This document shows positions 56,300-64,000 of a stretch of 64,000 bases of DNA, piece by piece (position 1 is the first letter of the stretch; each line of letters opens with the position of its first letter). Below the pieces are notes generated by a model. It saw only the letters and a program-made list of their open reading frames with translations. It had not been told where the DNA came from and ran no database searches. Origin of the DNA: Macquaria australasica (taxonomy: Eukaryota; Chordata; Actinopteri; Centrarchiformes; Percichthyidae); the NCBI GenBank assembly GCA_005408345.1, contig SEMN01000031.1, positions 558,001 to 622,000 of the forward strand. Reading direction: 5' to 3'. The translations under genes were made by a program, and so were the position numbers.

Positions 56300-56830
56300 T
56301 AAGAGTTTACAGCCATGCTAGCGGCTCTGTGAGGCTGAACTTAGGCAAAGCAGTGCTTTGAGCTAAATACTAATGTCAGCATGCCAACATGCTGATGTTT
56401 AGCAGGTATAATGTTTACCAGCTGTACACTGTGTTAGCATGCTAACACAATGGCTAATGAGAATGTCATTAGCTTTGCAGGTATGTGGTCATAAACCAAA
56501 GCATTGGACAAATAACATTTTTACCTGATGATGGCACTGGATGTAAAGTCACAATCAATTAATCCTGAGGGGAACATGAATGGTTTTACCAAATTTCATG
56601 GAAATCCATCCAATAGTTGTAGAGATATTCCACTAAAAACTAAAAATGTAACCTCATGGTGGTGCTACAGGAAAAGTCAGGGAATCACCAAAGTCAGTAG
56701 GCTTTATTCTCCAGGGACCATGAATTTCTATACAAACATTTATGGCAATACATTTAATAGTTGACCGACCAAGCAACCCAATGACAGATCGACTTTGCCA
56801 TCCTTGGAGTCATGCAGCTAAAAAGCCCAT
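56300..56830 (+). repeat. gctaaatgctaac repeat family, copy 3
   Basis: Starts agagtttacagccatgctag and ends gagtcatgcagctaaaaagc. It contains acatgctgatgtttagcagg, cctcatggtggtgctacagg and atccatccaatagttgtaga. Same orientation as copies 1 and 2. Confidence 0.7.
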
Positions 56831-56839
56831 TAACACAAG

Positions 56840-58580
56840 TGTAGCATATTTATAATTAACTAAAATCAACCATTAGAGCCAGAGTAAGTTAGATTTTAAG
56901 GTTTTGACAAAAGTTAAAACAGTTTTTGCTTAATGAAGAAAGTGGAAGAAAGACCGAAATGAACATCCTGTAAGGGTTTGGGACAGATACACGTGCCGTT
57001 ACACCCCGAGGATGAGCCCTATCAAACAACACTACACAAAAAAACATGAACATGAAAACATGTCGACTATCCCCGTGACCTCAGAACACCTTTGACTCAG
57101 TTTCTGGCTGTGGTCCAGTATCATCGCTCAGTCACTCGTTTGTCATTCATGCCATTTTGTGACAGGGAGGAACGGCAGATGGACAGAGAGACAGATAGAC
57201 AGACAGACAGGGAGTGGTGCCCCTGCAACGCCACAGTGGCATAAACGATGAGCTGTCAAAGCCCAAGGGTAAATTGCTGTGGAGTAAATATATGCTCCAG
57301 CATGGTGTAGGCCTCGCCAGGTCATTGTGGTGGGTGTATTGTGTGCATGGAGGAAGCCACAGTGGTACAGCGAGTCTCTGTATGTGTGTTTGTGTATTTG
57401 TAAAGATGTGTGGCGTGCCAGTGGAAAGTGAGAGGAATCCACATCTGTTAATAGTCTGAGCTCCACTTTGAAACATATCTGAGTGTTTGTTGTTCTGGAA
57501 GTGATGGATAAACACAGGACTTGTAAAGTTTCCTTCATGGACTTTGGTTTTCGCAGTGTCTTGTCTGTGGTGAGCTCCACTCATCAGCGAGCCAGAAGAC
57601 CAGGGTAAAGAACAGGAAAGGCCGCCTTTGCCCTTTTGTGGCACCAAATAAGTGACGGCCCTTCTTGGTGTCCCACACTAACCACATCTAGAGGAGGCCT
57701 CCTCAAACCTCCACCCTCCGCTTTGCCGGATTAGATCTCCTGGCCATCCCACCCAGTGACTGAACATTGAGGCCTGGGTAGCTGGCGAAGGCGAGGTGGT
57801 TGTCTGAATGAGACCGCAGGCCGACTTGGCTGACTCCTCCAGCCTCCTTGGTAGACCTTCACTAAGGCTTCATTACAGACTTGGGAGCCAAGGGCTGGAC
57901 CACACTGTGTGCATGTGAATGTGTGTGTTTATGTGTGTGTCTGTGTATCTGTGGCCATTTTTGCGTACATATAACTGTTTGCTTATGTGTATATGTGTTT
58001 ACTGGTGTGTTGTCTTAATTTCTCTTTCATGCACATGCATCTGTGCCTTCACACTACGTGTTTAACATATGTGTCTCTGTATGGTTTGTGCACACTCCCC
58101 ACACTTAAAGGCAAATTAAGAAGAAAAAAAAAATCCCAAGATTGTTGAGTCCCCACAACTAAGAGACTTCAACCTTGTTCAGACAGATAGAAGAAATAGA
58201 AGAATTATCTTTAAATAACCACCAGCAAGAGATTGTCCCATGTCTTGGACCAGAAAAAGACTCAACTCTCTTCAGGCTTGAGTGAGTGGCAGTTTTGGGT
58301 TATGCTGTAGTTCAAGGAATGTTCATGATGCATCACCCGACTGCTTCCCTCTCTATATAAAAACAAGAGCACATACAGAAGACTTCTGAGCTCAACTACC
58401 GGGCCCCTTCGGCCAAACGTTGACTTAGGTGACACCAAGTCAAGACCTGATGTAACTGAAAGTCTGTATGAATATAATAATGAAATGTTACATTATTCAC
58501 ATGTAAAATACGTGTACATACATACATGTGAAATGCATGCAAATAGCAGGCAGAGGCAAGTAACTTGTCAAGAATGACCT
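56840..58580. other. intergenic, no gene seen
   Basis: Includes the longest open frame of the window (166 codons, minus strand, 57147-57647) and an overlapping 145-codon frame. Neither has a domain or a plausible exon structure. The block 57150-57560 is complex and could be a non-coding conserved element. Confidence 0.45.
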
Positions 58581-58591
58581 CCAAATGTGGG

Positions 58592-58595
<4 letters not shown>

Positions 58596-58641
<46 letters not shown>
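58596..58641 (+). repeat. (GT)23 microsatellite
   Basis: Perfect dinucleotide run. Confidence 0.95.
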
Positions 58642-58643
<2 letters not shown>

Positions 58644-58770
58644 AGCCTCCCAAGTACCCTGGATGTCACACAGTGCTGTCACTCAGTGTAAATGAGTTCG
58701 CTGAGGGGCTCTGGTGGGTCAGAGAAGTCACCGAAGCCTGTCCAATCCGGTATTTCTTCCCTCCCTCCAG

Positions 58771-59352
58771 AGGTGGAAAGTAACATAAGTACTTAAGTAC
58801 ATTTACTCAAGTATTGTACTTAAATGCAATTCTAAGGCACTTGTACTTTACTTGAATTCACATTTTATGCTACTTTGTACTCCGACTCCTCTACGTTTTA
58901 GAGGGAATTATTCCACTTTTTACTGCACTACATTTACACATCTACATCTATGATTACTAGTTACTTTTCAGATTAAGAATTTACAAAGCTATAATGACCA
59001 TATGAAATATGATTCATTGTTATAAAGTAAATGAAACCACCCAACAGTATATAAAATAGGCAGAATTAGCTCTACCGCAGCCAGCTGGTTACATGTTAAT
59101 GCATTAGTGATAAGAATCCAGTAGTTCAAAATATAATAATGTAACACTGACAGAGGACACTTTACCTGCAAAATAAGGACTTATATTTTTATACTTGAAG
59201 CATATTTTCCTGATAATACTAAATGAATTATATTAATAAATATATACATATATATTAATAAATTTGAATGCAGGACATTTCCTTGTAATGGAGTATTTAC
59301 ATTTATTGCTTCTTTTACTTTAGTAAAGGATCTGAATACTACTCAAACTCCA
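58771..59352 (+). mobile_element. AGAGGTGGAAAGTAAC-type MITE
   Basis: Starts agaggtggaaagtaacataa, then gtacatttactcaagtattg and ttgtactttactt. It ends ttttactttagtaaaggatc and tgaatactactcaaactcc. This 580-bp pattern is a very abundant hAT-type non-autonomous element of percomorph fish. It is non-coding and the right terminus is degraded. Confidence 0.7.
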
Positions 59353-60049
59353 TCTGCATCTGTACTCTAATCTTCTCCTTAATATCTCCCTCTCTGGTAT
59401 TCATGCCTTTTTCTCCTCTCTTCCTTCTTTATCAATTTTCTTCTTGCCCTCCCCCCTTTCTCTTTGCTTTCCACACCCATTTCCCACACCGCATCTCTAC
59501 ATTGAGCCCTCTCCATCACTTTCATCCTCAGATCTGAATCACTTTATCTATTATTTCTCTCACCCCTCTGCCTTCCCTCGCTCTGTCTCTCTTTCTCTCC
59601 CAGGGGAGTAGTAATGGGATGATGGGTGGGTGGGCGGTCATCAGGAGTTTTGCCATGCAGCAGAGGCCTCTCTCACCTCCCACCACCTCCTGCAGCCATC
59701 CATCTCCATAAGCACACACTGACTGGGAAGCCCCAGCCTGCCTCAGCGTTTCAGACCTACACGCACACGCTTAGACTGAAAGCACATACAAGTGCACACC
59801 TAACACAATCTAAACAGAAAATGGTGAGAAGGACAGCACACAATGAGGAGACACACTTAAGAAATGAACTTTTTTAATATGGTATAAGATGATTGAAAGA
59901 AGAAAGCAAACACAAATAGACTCAAATGCACACAACGCTACAAACAGTCATAACACATGCTTTTATAACTTAACCTTCTTCACCTAACCAGAAACCCACA
60001 ATTGTACTGGGATGATCTCCTTCTCTTTTTCTATGTCACTCTCTCCATC

Positions 60050-60450
60050 TCCCTCAATCTCTCTCCTTAGACAAACCCAGAGGCAATTTGTCCCTTCAAA
60101 GCCTGTCTAACAGCAGCCTGAAATCGATGTCTTAAAGGCAAAAAGGCCTCTTGCCTCAGAAAGCCTGCAGCCCAGCTCCTCCACCAAGGCTTTAAATCAC
60201 TAGATTATTCGTTTTATGAGTGTGACCCATGTGGAAATAATTGCTAATGTTCCAAGAGTAACCAGTGGAAAGGTGGGTAATGGGGCAATTTATAAATTCT
60301 GATTGTAATACATGGAAAGCATCCAGGCCATCTCCTCACTGTTATTTTATAGCTGTTCATAAAAGCAGGCCAAGCAGCACAACAGTTGCAGCGACCACAG
60401 CTATTAAAATCAATACTGCTGTCTCAAACGCTGTTGTTGCTGCCCCTTTG
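60050..60450. promoter_or_regulatory. candidate conserved non-coding element
   Basis: Repeat-free sequence with gaggcaatttgtcccttcaa, ggctttaaatcactagatta, tggaaataattgctaatgtt, gggcaatttataaattctga and cacagctattaaaatcaata. Among the least decayed-looking parts of the distal region, but unproven. Confidence 0.3.
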
Positions 60451-60684
60451 TTGTTTGAGGAGAGGGAAGCCTTTAGGACGAAGAATAGCAAGTCCAATTG
60501 TGACAATATGTTATCTGTTGTAAACTGAGAGAATAAAAGTTGGTTATGAATTATGTATACGTGGAATAACTTCAGAAATGTCTCCTAAATAATCGAAACA
60601 CATGCTTTTCCTACAGAGATGCCCGTGTCCATATGGCTTGGCATTTGCTTGCATTAGAGGCCCACTTGTGTCCACTGAGTTTCC

Positions 60685-60870
60685 AGTATGCGAGACCCCA
60701 CCTGGGGACCCAAATCGGGCTGGGTCCAAATTATATTCAGTCTAATCGGGACGGGCAGGATCCTGATGTGTCTAATACCTGAGTGGATCAGAGCAGAGTC
60801 ACTATCAGCAGCACTGATCATGTAGTCTGTCATAGTCTCCGCCATAGCAATGGATGCAGCAGCTCATGGG
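60685..60870 (+). repeat. hAT-like repeat fragment, copy 2 (forward)
   Basis: Contains gggctgggtccaaattatat and atcgggacgggcaggatcct, the counterpart of the reversed fragment at 29535-29640. The 3' part extends through a purine/pyrimidine mix ending near the atggatgcagcagctcatgg string. Confidence 0.5.
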
Positions 60871-60949
60871 TACTGTAGTATTTAGAGCCATGACAGAACA
60901 TTTTGTCTGTTACAGCATACATATCTGGTCCCGTGTTCTCCTTTGAGAA

Positions 60950-62340
60950 AAAAAAAATCAGAAACCAAAAGGGAGAAATTTATATTTCATAGTTTTTGAT
61001 TTCACGATAGCAGCCCCTATTTTTGCATTAATTTGTCAGAAACTGCCAGTTCTCTGTTTACGTAGATGGAGAACTTGTTTCCTCACAGCCAATCAAACCT
61101 TTGCATAAATCAGTAACGTCAACATTCAACCATAGGCAGACAGTTACAGCCAGACAGCAGCCTGCTACACAACACAAGAGCCACAGACTTTGAACGACAA
61201 CCCAGATTAGCTTTCCTGCTGAAGTCTCCTTCTTATCTAACTTACAAACATGAGCACGTCTTGTGCTGCATCTTAGCTTGTTGAACGAGCCACCAAATAA
61301 ACATTCACCGGGGAAAAGTGCACTGCTAACATCAGTTTGTAGGCTTTGATAGCTAATTAGCTGCTCAGCTGCAGCACATTAAACAACATATAAACTTGCC
61401 AGCAAATGCCACTTTGGCCTGTTTAGACGCTGGTGTGGTCCTAATACCACTGCAAACAACACACTGTCTGCCCATGACTTGTAAGCTGCAGCGCAAGTTT
61501 GTTTACTTTGTCTCTAGTTCACCCACCGGAGCTCAGCCTGCCAGCTGCTGTCAATCAAACACAGACACTGCCCGGCCCCTGAAGCCGGTTAAGATGAAAA
61601 GCAGCATTTCTGATATTTCCTATTTTTTGACTGCAAAATGGGATGACTAACTGTGATTTCAGTTGGACTTTAAATATTTATCCTATAACTGATGTTACCA
61701 TTAAAATAAAACTTTCAAAAACAAATTTCAGAACCTGCGGCTCCTCCCCCCTCACTACTCCTTAACAATTTTTTACCACTTCTGCCTTTTACCACTGTGA
61801 TCTGAGGTGAAGAGCAGCACCTGAGCTGAGTGTCCTGCACAGATATGACCTACAGTGTGGCTCGACAGCAGACCAGAGAGACACAGAACAGAGAGTAAAT
61901 GGAGGTGTCTGGCCTGGAGCCTAATGACACCCCACTCCTTCCCTCCACTTTCAAGCCTCACCGCAGCTTTGGTCTGCTCTCCATTGGTCCAGTCAGCAGG
62001 ACACCACAAAAATAGCCCATTCCCTCTCTCCATGGCTCCCATAACCATACAGGCGTGCATGGGAGCCCGGTAATTTTCCACTACAGCTAGAAAGTGTGTG
62101 TTTGCGTGGGATATGTGTTTGTGCGTGCGCTTGCCTGCTCAAGCTCTGCTTATAAGAGCACATGCCCATGAGTATATATTTATCTTATTAATATTTCTCC
62201 ACATGTGTTGTGCGTGTTTGTAAATAAACATTTGTACTGCACGTAATTACATGCAAATGTGATCACAAATGTAAAGCAGATTTGAATGAGTGTGTGTGTT
62301 TGTGTGTAGTCCAGATGGGCTCCAGTTGTTTTACCTCTGT
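60950..62340. other. intergenic, possible repeat at 60955-61680
   Basis: The segment from agaaaaaaaaaatcagaaac to gatttcagttggactttaaa resembles an interspersed element, but no second copy was found here. No gene seen. Confidence 0.35.
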
Positions 62341-62345
62341 CCTAG

Positions 62346-62346
<1 letters not shown>

Positions 62347-62380
<34 letters not shown>
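62347..62380 (+). repeat. (GT)17 microsatellite
   Basis: Perfect dinucleotide run. Confidence 0.95.
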
Positions 62381-62381
<1 letters not shown>

Positions 62382-62389
62382 CTGAGTGT

Positions 62390-63800
62390 GTGTGAATGCT
62401 TGAGACATGGACGCACGGACAGCTTAGACACATTCATTCTAACACTGGCATAACTGTGGCAATACTGTATGTGTCACCCAACTCCACCCTAAACAGGCAA
62501 AAATGTCAACCTCATGTCTCACATACACACTCAGACTTACAATTTCTTCATCTAAATGCCCACAATGTGTTTTTCACTCTCCATTTTTCAAGACCTCTCT
62601 AAAAACCTTAAGTTTGAAACACACAACTTCCTCAATATTGGAAACACACGTTTGATAGAGTCAAAAGGAGAAGTCAAAACAGGCCACAGATGCATTTGGT
62701 TCTAGTGTGGTTAATAAAAGCTCTGAGGTAACGGTTTGAGGCAGCATCTAATTCAGTCCACATTCAGTTAGAGGGAAGCCACAATGCTTGTGGGTGGTCC
62801 AGTGCCTGTCAGCACTGCCATTTTGTCTTCTGATGTCACATGTTTAGATTTAAGGCTCAATTTGCTCTCCTTTCTCCATGCTGCAGCAACTAAATGTGCT
62901 CAGAAGCAAAGGATAAGTGAAAGGAATCCACAGGCAGAGAGGGGAAGTCCAAATGTAAAGATGCTTTTCAGGAATATAAAACAGATGAGCAGACTGACTT
63001 TTGGGATGTTTGTGCTTTAGGGCCCTGTATGGATATAAATGTTGCCTAAAAGTGTGAGAATGCTATCCTGTTTTTACAAGACAAATAACACAAACAGAGA
63101 AATGAGAAAGCAAGAGCCTACAGCTCTTTCAGTGCATTGACAAAAAAAAAAAGTAATTTGATTCACCCCTGAGAAATTCAATAAGGCACGGAGATCTCAA
63201 TTTAAAATCTCTCAGCCTCACTATTCCATCAGATGCATCGACATGATTTCATATCTCCAAACCTTAAACCTCTGCGAGCTCCTGATGAAGAGTAATCCAT
63301 CTTGATCAGAAAACAATATGATGAACAATCCCTCTAATGTATTGATGTTGACAACTTAGCCATGAGACTGTCATTGTGGGTTTGTGGGCGAGCAGCGCAG
63401 CAAAAACAATGTGCTATCAACGCATTCTATGAAGCATCGTTTGCAAAAAGACGGAAACCAATACATCTAAATCTTGCAGGTGTGTACTTTATGTGCACTC
63501 ACACACACATATTCACACACACCTCCACTGCTCTATTTTACACATTTTAAATACAGTGTGTCATCTTGCACATCGATGCACATTTACACACCCACAGATG
63601 TGTGTGCACACAGTCACACACACTCACACAGTTTCCATCCCACTTTTGTTCTTCGTCTTAGAGTATTATAGGTCACAGTTATGCAATTGTGTAGGGGTAG
63701 CCTATTTTCTTCAAACCTCTCTCACTTTTCTTTCTTCCTCTCTATCTACTCTCTCTCTCTCTCTCTCTTAAAATGTTTGAATTATTGCAAAAAAAAGCTC
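62390..63800. other. intergenic, no gene seen
   Basis: Unique sequence with CA-rich patches around 63490-63640 and a (CT)10 tract at 63749-63768. Confidence 0.5.
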
Positions 63801-63804
63801 AGAA

Positions 63805-64000
63805 TTGACTTTAGAGCAGCAACAATTACTCAACTGACAGAAAATCTATTAATAACTATTTTGTCGATTAATCGTTTAGATAATTTTTATAGGCAAAAAC
63901 AACAAAAATGTGAATATTTGCTAGTTTTCTGACAAAATTTCTCTGGGTTTTGGTCTAATGGTCAGACAAAGTCAATCTGAATATGTAAACTTGGGCTTTT
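63805..64000 (-). repeat. GGGCTGCAACTAA-type MITE, copy 8 (reverse, cut by window end)
   Basis: Starts agagcagcaacaattactca and includes ttttgtcgattaatcgttta, then gttttctgacaaaatttctc and gggttttggtctaatggtca, matching the reverse of the other copies. Confidence 0.65.

Noticed and set aside
57147..57647. Longest open frame (166 codons, minus strand) and an overlapping 145-codon frame
   Set aside because: No recognisable domain, runs of His/Thr from CA-rich sequence, two competing frames over the same bases, and no splice context.
1..64000. CRISPR arrays, operons, tRNA or rRNA genes, and prophage features
   Set aside because: None is visible. The window is vertebrate nuclear DNA, and the regular repeats are microsatellites and transposon remnants.

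Overview
This is vertebrate nuclear DNA, almost certainly from a ray-finned (probably percomorph) fish. The evidence is a multi-exon Groucho/TLE gene with GT-AG introns of 0.2 to 7 kb, very dense (CA)n/(GT)n microsatellites, and many small DNA-transposon and LINE remnants of types common in percomorph genomes. Repeat families were recognised from memory and from copies inside this window; no database was searched. There are no bacterial features, CRISPR arrays, complete mobile elements or operons.

Region 1 (1-23431, minus strand) holds the 5' part of one gene, tle3 (transducin-like enhancer of split 3, a Groucho-type co-repressor). Eleven coding exons could be placed to the base from reading frame plus splice signals. 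They encode residues 1-308 with no frame break: the Q tetramerisation domain, the GP-rich linker, the CcN region with its nuclear-localisation and kinase sites, and the start of the SP region. One exon is a 17-nt microexon at 4833-4849. The rest of the SP region and the WD40 propeller lie beyond base 1. Exon 6 has a second in-frame donor that adds ten residues, and a 39-nt in-frame cassette candidate lies in intron 6. Whether this is the a or b fish paralogue cannot be decided here.

Region 2 (about 23432-25700) is the 5' flank. It has CpG-rich segments, CCAAT boxes, CACGTG E-boxes and YY1-like sites in two clusters, at about 24.7-24.85 kb and 25.4-25.6 kb, which fits a TATA-less promoter.

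Region 3 (about 25.7-64 kb) contains no convincing gene. It is an intergenic stretch upstream of tle3 with dispersed repeats, nested MITE-like elements, long CA/GT tracts, a decayed Tc1/mariner transposase fragment, a Myb/SANT-like fragment inside a nested element, and several repeat-free stretches that look like candidate conserved non-coding elements. The last are hypotheses until aligned to other fish.

No new biological system is evident. The most interesting prediction is at the tle3 microexon. Skipping it joins exon 7 to exon 9 and creates a stop codon at once, leaving a Q+GP-only protein of 193 residues with the architecture of the natural short Groucho protein AES/TLE5.
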